Source: Bacillus testis (GTDB taxonomy: Bacteria; Bacillota; Bacilli; Bacillales; DSM-1321). Taken from it: a stretch of DNA of 64,000 nt. Positions 45,754-55,213 of this stretch are shown piece after piece. The position numbers and the translations under genes are program-made. Positions within the stretch are counted from its first letter, which is position 1. Each line of letters opens with the position of its first letter. The notes under the pieces were generated by a model. The model did not search any database and was not told the DNA's origin. It was given only the letters and a program-made list of their open reading frames with translations. The DNA lies in contig NZ_LN851186.1 of assembly GCF_001243895.1 (NCBI RefSeq), forward strand, positions 2,990,981 to 3,054,980, given 5' to 3'.

Positions 45754-46749
45754 CTATTTAATATAGTCTTGGTAGGCAAGGAGAAAATTAAGCAGCTGCT
45801 CCTGGGTTTCAAGCGCGGTTTTCACGGATTCCCCTGAGCCGTTCACTTCGGCGGCTTTCAGCAGAGGTCCGGCGACTTTTTGTATGCCTTTATCGTCGCC
45901 AGTCGCTTGCTTCAATTGCTTTACTGCATGTTGGATACTGGCATCATGATTCTCCTTGGCAGCCAGCATATGTGCAGAAGAAGAAGTGGCCAGTTCCCGG
46001 TAAAGAGTGCGTACAGCCTCCAGCTCTTTTGCTTCTGCTGGCGTAACCTTCCGGCCTTTAGCTGTCTCTAAGGAAAACTCCTTCCAGTAGGAATCGATGC
46101 CTTTATTGCGGTACTCCTGGGCGATCCGTTTCGTTCGGGCCAGATTATCGCCGGCAAAAAGCAGCACGTAATACTTTTCCTGCTGTACAAAAACAATGGC
46201 TGGCATGCCTTTGGAATGGAATAGCTGCTTTCCTTTTTCGGCTGCTTCTTTATTGCTGAACACTCCTCCCTGCACCATGGATATCTTCAATGGCGAGACA
46301 GCAACCGTTTCGCCCGCAGCCGGAGCAGGCACCGTTTCAGCCTGGTTTTCCAACAAGGCAGACGCTTCTTTGCTGGAAGGGTCTTTGCTGGTTATCGTCT
46401 TCAATGCTATATATGTAAACCCTGAACCGATCAACACAGCGATTGTCACAATAACGAATAAGTGTTGAATGCCCCTGCCTTTACGGAATACTTTTTTTTG
46501 CTTAACGTTCTCTGAAAAAATGGAGTTTTGCTGCTTGTTTAGCGCCGGTTCCTCCGCCGGCAGCTTCCAGTCAAACTCTATCTCGCCGGCATCCGCCGGA
46601 GTTTCTTGCATTTCTTCCACCGGCTGGACTGGCTTTTGTTCAGCGGCCTCCTGCCTGTCCGGCGCTTTCGCTGATTTCCCCTGTTTTTTCGGTTTAATGT
46701 CCTCATTTAATGTGATGGTAATGGTATTTCTCCGCTCTAGCTTGTCCAT
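45754..46749 (-). CDS. spoIIB: SpoIIB-like SPOR-domain septal protein
   Basis: 331 residues. A cytosolic charged N-terminal part (1-90) is followed by one membrane helix (about 98-116), then a SPOR-type domain (about 155-225: ISMVQGGVFSNKEAAEKG...YYVLLFAGD) and a helical tail. The layout and the position beside maf match B. subtilis SpoIIB, which localises to septa and helps engulfment. GGGGGGA precedes the ATG. It follows the second prepilin gene by about 100 bases on the same strand with only a weak hairpin and a T8 tract between. Confidence 0.85.
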   Translation of the reverse strand: MDKLERRNTITITLNEDIKPKKQGKSAKAPDRQEAAEQKPVQPVEEMQETPADAGEIEFDWKLPAEEPALNKQQNSIFSENVKQKKVFRKGRGIQHLFVIVTIAVLIGSGFTYIALKTITSKDPSSKEASALLENQAETVPAPAAGETVAVSPLKISMVQGGVFSNKEAAEKGKQLFHSKGMPAIVFVQQEKYYVLLFAGDNLARTKRIAQEYRNKGIDSYWKEFSLETAKGRKVTPAEAKELEAVRTLYRELATSSSAHMLAAKENHDASIQHAVKQLKQATGDDKGIQKVAGPLLKAAEVNGSGESVKTALETQEQLLNFLLAYQDYIK

Positions 46750-46852
46750 GAGAATCCCCCCTTCTCCCGGCTTTTGCCCATCGTATCACAGAGAATAAAA
46801 AAAAGAACAAGACTTTTGTCGTCTCATCCCTAATAGCTTTCGCCAAATTCTC

Positions 46853-47293
46853 TCATTTATCGATGACATCCTCTTTAGCCAGCTTATGAACACTGACAGC
46901 CGTACGTCCATCATCTCCGCATAAATTCCGTTTGTCGCCGTGCATGCACACTTTGGATACCGTTTCGCCTTCTGTCGTTAGATAACTAGTATTGTAGCGA
47001 TCCCACATCGCCTTAGTATCAGGATCTTTAATACCTTCGATATATTTTTGCTCGACCAGCAAGTTATACGTAATTTCAGCAGGAACCTCTTCTTCATGGA
47101 CAATCAAGTCCTTTATATAAAAGGCAGCAGCATCCTTAAGAGCCAGTGCATTCGCCACATAAGCCTGCTTCCTCATCCCATCGATGGTTTTCAGGAAAGT
47201 CGGGACAGCGATGGCAGCCAGTATACTCAGGACGGCCATCACAGCCAAAACCTCTATTAAAGTCAATCCTCTCTCATTTTTCGCAGCCGCCAC
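46853..47293 (-). CDS. Type IV prepilin with a cysteine pair
   Basis: 146 residues. The class III signal NERG|LTLIEVLAVMAVLSILAA (cut after G9) is followed by the hydrophobic helix that packs the pilus core. The globular part has YIEGIKDPD, shared with the other large pilin at 50573, and two cysteines (about 117 and 125, CMHGDKRNLC) likely to form a loop. GTG start, AAGGAG 9 bases upstream. Last pilus gene before spoIIB. Confidence 0.9.
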   Translation of the reverse strand: MAAAKNERGLTLIEVLAVMAVLSILAAIAVPTFLKTIDGMRKQAYVANALALKDAAAFYIKDLIVHEEEVPAEITYNLLVEQKYIEGIKDPDTKAMWDRYNTSYLTTEGETVSKVCMHGDKRNLCGDDGRTAVSVHKLAKEDVIDK

Positions 47294-47341
47294 GTTCCCC
47301 AGCTCCTTTTTCTCTCTGATTGCTTAGGAAATATTTCTTTG

Positions 47342-48034
47342 TTATTGATCGCTGTCTTCGTGATTATTGAAGGGATTTGCCTTTCGTCCCGGTTGTGGCT
47401 TGTCCATTGCCGGCAGATCCTTCTCTAAATCTTGGAGGGCAGGCGCATAGTAAGCAGAAACAGTTAGGCTGTAATCCAAAGGAGCTGCCGACTGCTCGAT
47501 CGACGTTACTTCTTCTTCCCCCGTAAACGTAAGATTATCAATGGTCAATATCCGTTGCATGCCTTCAATCGTCGACAAAAAGGCATTCAATTCTTTATAA
47601 GTGGGCGATTGGACATTCAACGTCACCGTCATCTTTTGCAACCCTTCTACTCCTGGTTGGGCAGCAGAGACGGTATTACTTTCTCCTTCCCCACCTGTTC
47701 CGTCTTCGGAGAACGACATATTTTGAACGAAACTGTTGGAAATCGTTTCGGCTTTTTCAATATTCATTACAATTTGTTGGACAAGAGGCTTTACCGGCAG
47801 TTTCTTCTGCAGCTGGGTACTTTTCTCAAAGGATACTTCCTGAACCGGCTTTGCTTTTGATTGCAATGCAGCCACGACATTTTCCTGATTGCGAAGCTCC
47901 TGCTCTTTCAGAACGATTGAATTCTGCATAGGGTATACTTTCCAGAAGAACAGGACTGCGATGACGATAGCTGCCAAAAGGGACGCACCCACCACGATCA
48001 GCATCTGCTTCTTCGATAGAGAGGCATTCATCAT
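47342..48034 (-). CDS. pilO: PilO-like T4P alignment protein
   Basis: 230 residues: a cytosolic start, one membrane helix (about 11-31), a coiled coil (about 38-75), then a ferredoxin-like domain (VTLNVQSPTYKELNAFLSTIE). It is the usual partner of PilN. Its ATG overlaps the pilN stop (ATGA), and AAAGGAG lies 7 bases away. The acidic C-terminal tail ends in NNHEDSDQ. Confidence 0.83.
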   Translation of the reverse strand: MMNASLSKKQMLIVVGASLLAAIVIAVLFFWKVYPMQNSIVLKEQELRNQENVVAALQSKAKPVQEVSFEKSTQLQKKLPVKPLVQQIVMNIEKAETISNSFVQNMSFSEDGTGGEGESNTVSAAQPGVEGLQKMTVTLNVQSPTYKELNAFLSTIEGMQRILTIDNLTFTGEEEVTSIEQSAAPLDYSLTVSAYYAPALQDLEKDLPAMDKPQPGRKANPFNNHEDSDQ

Positions 48035-48786
48035 TCACCATCTCCTTTCGATTCGCCGGGTGAACTTCCTTGTTCAGAGGGCTGCGCTTGCTTCTGGATA
48101 AACTCTTTATTCAACTTCACCTCATATTGGGCGGTATAACGAGGTAAGTATTGGCCGTTTTCCAATTGATCAGTTGTTCCTGTGCCATGGACGGATTGCT
48201 TCTTCTCGCTTTCTTGTTCTGGATCTCCAGGAACAGGGCCGTTATCTTTTTTGCTCTCTTCGTTCTCTTGTTGGACATCATCTTCAGTCTGTGTTTCAGC
48301 TTTTATGGCTGGTTTCGTTGACAAAGAGGAAAGTTTGGCATCACGGATCCATTTCGAATGTACAAGATCATCTAGATATTGTGCAGACTGTCTAGCTGAA
48401 TCGAATTGAACAGTTAACTGGACATCTCCCTCAGAAACATAGGAAAAGTCCATAAAAAATCCCCTTTCAGGCAACAATGACACCAGCACTTTCAATAAAG
48501 GAACCGTCTTGATCGGATACTTTTCAGACCAATCAACCAGCTTCTGCAGCTGCACAAAGGAATCAGCCTTCTCATTGCTATCCTGTTTTTGTTGTTCAAT
48601 GATCGCCAACTGCTGAGCGGATTGAATTTGCCGCTCAAGATGAGCAACATGCTGCTTGTCACGATTGAACATCCCAAACAAGTAAACGGATGCACCGATT
48701 AAGACAACCAGTACAACACCTAACAAAATAGCGAATAAATAGTGTTTCGGCTGTTTTTTGGGAAGAAGGTTAATTTCAATCAGCAT
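48031..48786 (-). CDS. pilN: PilN-like T4P alignment protein
   Basis: 251 residues. The N-terminus MLIEINLLPKK is the conserved PilN peptide that binds PilM. One membrane helix (about 17-38) and a coiled coil follow, then a ferredoxin-like domain. A charged insertion (about 165-200) and an acidic tail are extra. It abuts pilM and overlaps pilO. Confidence 0.87.
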   Translation of the reverse strand: MLIEINLLPKKQPKHYLFAILLGVVLVVLIGASVYLFGMFNRDKQHVAHLERQIQSAQQLAIIEQQKQDSNEKADSFVQLQKLVDWSEKYPIKTVPLLKVLVSLLPERGFFMDFSYVSEGDVQLTVQFDSARQSAQYLDDLVHSKWIRDAKLSSLSTKPAIKAETQTEDDVQQENEESKKDNGPVPGDPEQESEKKQSVHGTGTTDQLENGQYLPRYTAQYEVKLNKEFIQKQAQPSEQGSSPGESKGDGE

Positions 48787-49782
48787 CTATAGCCCCCCTC
48801 TCAAGCCGAGGCCTGCTACAGAATAATAAGAAGAAACTTGCTCAATATCGCCAAGCGCTTGCAGTCTTTCGTCACCCAACCAATTCAGTTCCATAGGGAA
48901 ACGTTCTTTTAAATTCTTCTCGATTCGAGGCATAAAAGGATGGTCGCCGAACAAAACCACTCTGGTCACTTCGTTCAGGCTATTATTCATATTATATTTA
49001 TAGAAAGAAACCACTCTTTCGATTTCTTTATAGACATCTTCCATCAATTGAAAATAATCCTCTTCGTCCCCGTTCATCACCCAACGATAGTTCCCTTCAT
49101 CAAGCGGTTCCCTTTCCCATATTTCCTGGTCAGCCGGAATGAGGATATGGCGTAAATAGAGCGGAGTATCGTCGGAAAAGATGGAAATCATGACGCCATA
49201 CAAGCCAAACTGCAAAATAAGAAGATGTTCCCCACGCTGCGGCAAATCTAACTGATGGTACAACCGGTAAGCCGCCAACGAAGATATATCTGCCACCACT
49301 GGCGTTAATTTGCATTGGGCCAGCAACTGCTGGTATTGAAGAATCACCTCTTCTGCAGCAGCAAACAACAGAACCTCTTTTTGTCCGTCGGCTTCCCCCA
49401 GAATATACGTATCAAACACAGGTTCCTCAAAAGGCAAATGAATGGAAGTCCCCAATTGCAGATACAAATACCCTTCTATTTCATCTTCATTCACTTCCTG
49501 GTCAATCATAATCTTTTTCATCACAACAAATTGATCCGGCACCATAAAACGGACCTGCCTTCTATTGATCCGCCAATCGGCTACGCATTGGTCAAGGATT
49601 GCTTTCAATGTCTCAATGTCGATGATTCGGCCACCCCTGACAATTCCCGCTGGCAATAAAAACTCACCAGATTTGTGGATGCTCGGCAGTTTGCCCGGCT
49701 TCATTTCGGCATATCGGATGCTATGGTCAGTGATTTCAAGATTGATTGTTTTATTGCTTCTGTTGAAGAGAGAGAAAGCCAT
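48787..49782 (-). CDS. pilM: PilM, actin-like T4P assembly ATPase
   Basis: 331 residues of the FtsA/PilM fold: INLEITDHSIRYAEMKPGK near the start, the FVVMKKIMID region, and SVAGLGLRGGL at the end. It sits on the cytosolic side and binds the PilN tail. The ATG at 49782 has AAGGAG 7 bases upstream; the longer frame lacks support. The pilM-pilN-pilO order is the standard one. Confidence 0.9.
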   Translation of the reverse strand: MAFSLFNRSNKTINLEITDHSIRYAEMKPGKLPSIHKSGEFLLPAGIVRGGRIIDIETLKAILDQCVADWRINRRQVRFMVPDQFVVMKKIMIDQEVNEDEIEGYLYLQLGTSIHLPFEEPVFDTYILGEADGQKEVLLFAAAEEVILQYQQLLAQCKLTPVVADISSLAAYRLYHQLDLPQRGEHLLILQFGLYGVMISIFSDDTPLYLRHILIPADQEIWEREPLDEGNYRWVMNGDEEDYFQLMEDVYKEIERVVSFYKYNMNNSLNEVTRVVLFGDHPFMPRIEKNLKERFPMELNWLGDERLQALGDIEQVSSYYSVAGLGLRGGL

Positions 49783-49807
49783 AATAAGTCTCCTTACATA
49801 TGTATTG

Positions 49808-50563
49808 CTATAGCAGCACGCCAAAATACCACTGGACAATGCTGGCGCCGAAATAATAAGAGGTCAGTGCACCAAGGGCGATAAAAGGGCCAAAAGGAAC
49901 GGGCTGCTTTTTCTTCACTACGCCCGCTGCCATTAAGATGATGCCAATCACCGCTCCATAAAAAACGGAGAAAAACAGAGCCAAAAGCGTCAGCTTCACG
50001 CCAAGTGCCAGCCCCAATACAGCAAACAGCTTGATATCCCCGCCGCCCATGCCTCCTTTGCTGACAAGCGCAATCAACAGCAGCAAGGCAAAACCGACAA
50101 TTGCCCCCAACAGCGAGTCAATCGGATTCAATGAATCTAAAAAGAGCATGAGGACGAGAAAAATGCCGGCAAACACGATTAAAATTTTGTCAGGAATAAG
50201 CATATACGCCAGATCCGAAACCGTCACAATGACCAATAACGATATCAGCGCATAAGCAAAAAGAAGTTCACTACTCCATCCAATCAACAAAGGGGAAATA
50301 GCAAACAACACACCCGTTAATAATTCCATCAACGGATAAAGCGGAGAAATCGGAGCCTTGCAGCTCCGACATTTCCCCTTCTGTATGATATATGAACCAA
50401 CCGGGACCAATTCACCGGCACTTAATACATGCTTGCACTTCGGGCAGGAAGAGCGCGGCTTCACTATTGATTGTTTCATAGGAACGCGCAACCCTACTAC
50501 GTTATAGAATGAGCCGAGTACTAGGCCTAGGGTGAAGAGATATAGACTGATTAAAAGAATCAT
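49808..50563 (-). CDS. pilD: Prepilin peptidase
   Basis: 251-residue membrane aspartic protease that cuts and may methylate prepilins. The N-terminal zinc-type cysteines C40, C43, C65 and C68 are present. The catalytic aspartates are D117 (SDLAYMLIPD) and D176 (GGGDIK). It takes the chromosomal place of B. subtilis comC and may also serve the competence pseudopilus. The ribosome site is poor, suggesting coupling to the pilin gene 9 bases upstream. Confidence 0.95.
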   Translation of the reverse strand: MILLISLYLFTLGLVLGSFYNVVGLRVPMKQSIVKPRSSCPKCKHVLSAGELVPVGSYIIQKGKCRSCKAPISPLYPLMELLTGVLFAISPLLIGWSSELLFAYALISLLVIVTVSDLAYMLIPDKILIVFAGIFLVLMLFLDSLNPIDSLLGAIVGFALLLLIALVSKGGMGGGDIKLFAVLGLALGVKLTLLALFFSVFYGAVIGIILMAAGVVKKKQPVPFGPFIALGALTSYYFGASIVQWYFGVLL

Positions 50564-50572
50564 AAAATATAC

Positions 50573-51145
50573 TTATTTACCTTCTGGTTTTGGAGGTTTT
50601 GTATTATCGGCTATACTTTTTCTTGTCAACTCGTTTGATTCAATTTTATGAGTAGTAGAGTTTTCACTAAATAAAGCAAATGCAGCGCCACCTGAAGTTT
50701 GTATACCCCTATCTTTCTTTCCTTCCCCATTATTTATAAGCTTTACTGCAGTGATCTTACCGTCTGTTACTTCAACATAAGAACCGCTTGGAGCAGCACT
50801 TGGAATAGGTTTCGTTGTATCATTTACTCCTGCCTCATATTCACCGCCATCAGGGTCTTTAATCTTTTCAATATAGTTTTCATCATATAAATATTGCAAC
50901 GACAAATAATATTGATCCGTGGTTAATGTTTTATCTGCGGTAACCGCTAAACGTGCCGAACTGATCATCTGCTCAGCATTGGCAATATGTGCATCTTTCT
51001 TGGTATTATCCAAAAGCCCGCCGATGCTTGGGATGGCAATTGCCGCGATGATGGCAAGAATAACGACGACAGCCAATAGTTCGATCAGCGTCAAGCCCCG
51101 TTCGTTATTCAGAGTATCCCTTAGTTTCTTCATTAATTTTTTCAT
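50573..51145 (-). CDS. Major-type type IV prepilin
   Basis: 190 residues. NERG|LTLIELLAVVVILAIIAA (cut after G17) is a textbook class III signal with the E5 of the mature pilin. The globular part has YIEKIKDPDGG, as in the other large pilin. AAGGGAAG precedes the ATG. Its place between pilC and pilD and its size make it the best candidate for the main subunit. Confidence 0.93.
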   Translation of the reverse strand: MKKLMKKLRDTLNNERGLTLIELLAVVVILAIIAAIAIPSIGGLLDNTKKDAHIANAEQMISSARLAVTADKTLTTDQYYLSLQYLYDENYIEKIKDPDGGEYEAGVNDTTKPIPSAAPSGSYVEVTDGKITAVKLINNGEGKKDRGIQTSGGAAFALFSENSTTHKIESNELTRKSIADNTKPPKPEGK

Positions 51146-51249
51146 TTACTTCCCTTCCCTCTAGTTCATTTTACTTACTACTATTACCTTATTAATTATA
51201 CAATAAAATACATTAATTAACATATTTTTCTTTTTCATCTATTGTAAAA

Positions 51250-52461
51250 TTACTGTTTGTTCACCTGGTTGAATATATCGAACATAGGCACCATGATGGA
51301 GATGACGATGGTCCCGACGAGCGCTGCCAGGATGACGATCATTAATGGCTCGATGAGCGATTTCAATTGGTCGGTGACTACCTCCACTTCACGCTCATAG
51401 AAGTCGGCCACTTTATTGAGCATCGTGTCGAGCGCCCCGGTCTGTTCGCCGATGGCAATCATTTGCGTGACAAGCGGCGGAAAGGCCCAGTGCGCTTTCA
51501 TCGGCAGCGTGATCGATTGCCCTTTCTCCAAGGCGTCGCGCGATTCTTTCACCACGTTTCCGATCACTTCATTGCCGACAACTTCCTCCACGATATTCAT
51601 GGCCTGCAAAATCGGCACCGATGAGGAAAACAAGGAACTTAATGTTCTTGTCATCCGTGCCAACACTGCTTTTTGCATCATTTTGCCGAAGACCGGCAGC
51701 CGGAGTATGAACAAATCAAAATAATATTTCGTCCTGCTGTTCTTGCTGAAAAAAGAAATAAAAGCAATCAGTGCAATCAATATAATTACAAGGACATACC
51801 AAGCCGACTGCATGAAATGGCTGGCTTTCAGGACGAACACAGTGATGGCGGGCAAATCGCCGCCAAAATCGGCGTACATATCGACAAATGTCGGCACAAT
51901 GGCCACCAACAAGAAAATCAGAACAGCAATGGCCATGATGCCCACTACGACGGGATAAGCAAGCGCCGACCTAATTTTCTGCTGGGTCGCATGCTGTTTT
52001 TCATAATGGCCAGCCAACCTGTCCAGTGATTCATCCATATTCCCTCCGGCTTCTCCGGCACGGATCATATTGATGAACATAGGAGCGAATATGCGTGTGT
52101 GTTTGGAACTGGCGGCTGAAAAGGGGTTCCCTTCCCGCAAATCTTGTTCGATATCCAGAAGCGCAGAACGCAGATGTTTATTTTCGGTTTGCTCAGCCAG
52201 GATGCGGGTTGTATCGACCATCGTCACGCCGGCCTTGAGCAATGTTGAGAATTGCCGCAGGAAAATGACGAACTGGTGAAGTTTGACCGGATTGCCGATC
52301 GTAATATTCTTGGATAGAACTGATTGCTGGACTTCTTCTATGCTTGTGACTTTAATGCCGGACTGGCTTAATTTCACCACTGCTTCGCGCTTCGAACTGG
52401 CAACAAGGTTCCCTTGGGTTTTCCCTTTGCGGTCCCGCCCTGTATATTGGAATTTGGCCAT
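51250..52461 (-). CDS. pilC: T4P inner-membrane platform protein PilC
   Basis: 403 residues: two T2SS-F domains, each followed by membrane helices (about 170-190, 220-240, 375-397). Family stretches are FLRQFSTLLKAGV and MIRAGEAGGNMDESLDRLA, repeated as MIAIGEQTGALDTMLNKVA. It couples the ATPases to pilin insertion. It abuts pilT. Confidence 0.96.
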   Translation of the reverse strand: MAKFQYTGRDRKGKTQGNLVASSKREAVVKLSQSGIKVTSIEEVQQSVLSKNITIGNPVKLHQFVIFLRQFSTLLKAGVTMVDTTRILAEQTENKHLRSALLDIEQDLREGNPFSAASSKHTRIFAPMFINMIRAGEAGGNMDESLDRLAGHYEKQHATQQKIRSALAYPVVVGIMAIAVLIFLLVAIVPTFVDMYADFGGDLPAITVFVLKASHFMQSAWYVLVIILIALIAFISFFSKNSRTKYYFDLFILRLPVFGKMMQKAVLARMTRTLSSLFSSSVPILQAMNIVEEVVGNEVIGNVVKESRDALEKGQSITLPMKAHWAFPPLVTQMIAIGEQTGALDTMLNKVADFYEREVEVVTDQLKSLIEPLMIVILAALVGTIVISIMVPMFDIFNQVNKQ

Positions 52462-53502
52462 TTATTCCACCTTTTTCCCGATGAATGGATCTGCCGCTTC
52501 TTTGGTAATGATTCCTTTTTGGACAAGTTCTTTAATACTGCTATCCAATGTATGCATTCCCTGCGCCCTTGATGTCTGCATAATGTTCACAATCTGATGG
52601 ATTTTTTCATTGCGGATCAAATTGGAGACAGCAGCATTATTAATTAGGATTTCCGTAGCTGCTGTACGGCCCTTTTTGTCGGCTGTAGGGAAAAGCCGCT
52701 GCGACATGATGGCGACCAATACAGATGCCAACTGGATGCGGATCTGCGGTTGCTGTGCCGGCGGAAAGACATCAATAATCCGGTCGATCGTCGACGGGGC
52801 ACTCGAGGTATGAAGCGTACCTAATACCAGATGGCCGGTTTCGGCAGCCGTAATGGCCGTATGGATTGTTTCCAGGTCGCGCATTTCGCCGACAAGAATG
52901 ATGTCTGGATCTTGGCGCAAAGAAGCGCGCAAGCCGTTTGCAAAATTGCCTGTGTCGAATCCTACCTCACGCTGATCAATGATGCAGGTATTATGTTTGT
53001 GCAAATATTCAATCGGATCTTCCAATGTAATGATATGCTTGCGCATCACCGTATTCATATATTGGATGATAGCTGCGAGCGTCGTACTTTTGCCGCTCCC
53101 GGTCGGCCCCGTAACCAAAAAGAGGCCCTGCGGCTTATCCGCCACCCTCTTTAGGATGAGCGGCAAATCCAATTCTTCAAGTGTCGGTATTTGGGTGGGG
53201 ACAATCCGGACGGCCAACGCAATGCTGGACCGCTGCTTATAAGCATTAACCCGGAATCGGGAAATGCCTTGTACGGCATAGGAAAAATCAAGCTCGCCCC
53301 GTTCCTTGAAAACCTCCCACATTCCCTCAGGCACCATCGTCTTTGCCATTTGCTCTGTTTCTGCCGGCATCAGCACATGCTTTCCGTATTTTTTCAATTC
53401 CCCATTCAGCCGCATGATCGGGGGCACACCTACGGTCAGATGGACATCCGAGGCTTTTAGTTCATAGGCGGCTCTTAAAATTAAATCGACTGTTTGTTTC
53501 AT
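52462..53502 (-). CDS. pilT: T4P retraction ATPase PilT
   Basis: 346 residues. Walker A GPTGSGKST is at 132-140, IILVGEMRD from 201, and the His box GHLVLGTLHTSSA follows. The C-terminal AVSNLIRNEKIHQI corresponds to the AIRNLIRE motif needed for retraction. Its presence shows the pilus can be pulled back, as in twitching or DNA uptake. It is 10 bases from pilB and abuts pilC. Confidence 0.96.
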   Translation of the reverse strand: MKQTVDLILRAAYELKASDVHLTVGVPPIMRLNGELKKYGKHVLMPAETEQMAKTMVPEGMWEVFKERGELDFSYAVQGISRFRVNAYKQRSSIALAVRIVPTQIPTLEELDLPLILKRVADKPQGLFLVTGPTGSGKSTTLAAIIQYMNTVMRKHIITLEDPIEYLHKHNTCIIDQREVGFDTGNFANGLRASLRQDPDIILVGEMRDLETIHTAITAAETGHLVLGTLHTSSAPSTIDRIIDVFPPAQQPQIRIQLASVLVAIMSQRLFPTADKKGRTAATEILINNAAVSNLIRNEKIHQIVNIMQTSRAQGMHTLDSSIKELVQKGIITKEAADPFIGKKVE

Positions 53503-53512
53503 ACGTACCCCT

Positions 53513-55174
53513 CTATTCCAAAATCGCAGCCCGTAAAATTTCTTCTGTCGTCGTCAATCCTTGCTTTACTTTTAATAATCCGTCATCAATAAGGAAAACC
53601 GTCTTATTTTTTATTGCCAGTTCCTTAAGTTTCGTGAATGCTTCGCCATTGATGATGGTCCGCTTCATTTCATCATTGATCACCAGGATTTCGTGGATAG
53701 CGATCCTTCCTTTATAGCCGGTCATATTGCAGGATGCGCATCCTCGGCCGCGCGTGATTTTATCGATTTTCATTCCCCGTTTGGCAAAAATCTCAACCTC
53801 ACGTTTCATGGGCTCATGTATTTCTGCGCAATCCCGGCAAACTTTGCGGACAAGACGTTGGGCCACCACACCGCTCAAGGCCGATGCCACTAAAAACGGC
53901 TCAACCCCCATATCCATCAATCTAGTAACCGTAGACAGAGAATCATTTGTGTGGATGGTGCTTAAAACCAGATGGCCCGTAAGTGAAGCGCGTATCGCCA
54001 CTTCAACCGTTTCGCGGTCACGGATCTCTCCGACCATGATGATATTGGGATCCTGGCGAAGGATAGAGCGCAGGCCGGTTGCAAATGTCATGCCGGTCTG
54101 ACTGTTAACCTGAATTTGGTTGATGCCTTCCAGCTGGTATTCAACGGGGTCCTCAACTGTTATAATATTGACTTCTTCGTTGTTCAGCTTATTAAGGGCC
54201 GCGTATAGTGTCGAAGATTTCCCCGACCCTGTCGGACCTGTGATCAAGACAATACCGGTCGGCTGCTCGATCATGGAATGGAACCGCTGCAGATTGAGCT
54301 TATTAAATCCCAGGCGGTCGAGATCATTGAGCGATGCGCTCATATCCAATATCCGCAAGACAATTTTTTCGCCATAGATGGTCGGCAGCGTCGATACACG
54401 GATATCCACGGGCCGGAATTCAAGCATCATTTTGATGCGCCCATCCTGTGGAATCCGGTGTTCCGTAATATCCAATTTGGCCATGATCTTTATCCGGGCA
54501 ATCAACACATTTTGCATATGGCGCGGCAGCACACGCTCAGTTCTGAGGACACCATCAATCCGGTAACGGATGACAAGCTTGGTTTCCTGGGAATCGATAT
54601 GGATGTCACTGGCCTTTTGGGTAATGGCATTTAAAATAATCGAATTGACCAAGCGGACAACAGGCGAATTCTGTTCGACACTCTCTTCTTCCTGGCTATC
54701 CTGATTGACTGGAGCACTCGATAGAATCTCTTCCAACCCTTCATCATCATCGTAATATTTAGTGATTGTCCTTAAAATATCATCTTTTGTGGCAATGGCC
54801 GTTTCGATTTCAAAGCCGGTGGATAAGCGCAGATCATCAATCGCATAGAAATCCATCGGATCTGCCATCGCCACGTATAATTTATCTGCCTCTTTCTTAA
54901 GCGGCACAATCAAATTTCTTTTAGCAATTTGCTTTGGCACCACACTGAACAATGACGTATCGAAGGGATATCGATACAGGCTGACATGAGGAACGCCCAA
55001 TTGGAACTCGAGCACTTCGATCAATTGCTGCTCTGTAATAAACCCTTTTTGCAGCAAGGCATCCCCTAGCTTTTGTTTGGGCGTTTTCTCTTCTAATGCC
55101 TTTTGCAGCTGTTCATTTGTGATTAAACCGGATTCCACCAATAGATCGCCGAGGCGCTTCCTTAGTTGTGGCAT
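53513..55174 (-). CDS. pilB: T4P extension ATPase PilB with MshEN domain
   Basis: 553 residues. The N-terminal part has two tandem MshEN-type repeats (about 7-30 and 35-58: RLGDLLVESGLIT and KLGDALLQKGFIT). The ATPase has Walker A GPTGSGKSS at 313-321, an Asp box, IIMVGEIRD, GHLVLSTIHTND, and the zinc tetracysteine CRDC...CASC. The ATG at 55174 has GGGTGA upstream; the longer frame lacks family similarity. MshEN domains bind cyclic di-GMP in other PilB/MshE proteins. Confidence 0.95.
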   Translation of the reverse strand: MPQLRKRLGDLLVESGLITNEQLQKALEEKTPKQKLGDALLQKGFITEQQLIEVLEFQLGVPHVSLYRYPFDTSLFSVVPKQIAKRNLIVPLKKEADKLYVAMADPMDFYAIDDLRLSTGFEIETAIATKDDILRTITKYYDDDEGLEEILSSAPVNQDSQEEESVEQNSPVVRLVNSIILNAITQKASDIHIDSQETKLVIRYRIDGVLRTERVLPRHMQNVLIARIKIMAKLDITEHRIPQDGRIKMMLEFRPVDIRVSTLPTIYGEKIVLRILDMSASLNDLDRLGFNKLNLQRFHSMIEQPTGIVLITGPTGSGKSSTLYAALNKLNNEEVNIITVEDPVEYQLEGINQIQVNSQTGMTFATGLRSILRQDPNIIMVGEIRDRETVEVAIRASLTGHLVLSTIHTNDSLSTVTRLMDMGVEPFLVASALSGVVAQRLVRKVCRDCAEIHEPMKREVEIFAKRGMKIDKITRGRGCASCNMTGYKGRIAIHEILVINDEMKRTIINGEAFTKLKELAIKNKTVFLIDDGLLKVKQGLTTTEEILRAAILE

Positions 55175-55213
55175 ACTATCACCCACATTTTTCAAATTTC
55201 CGCAGGGCAAAGA

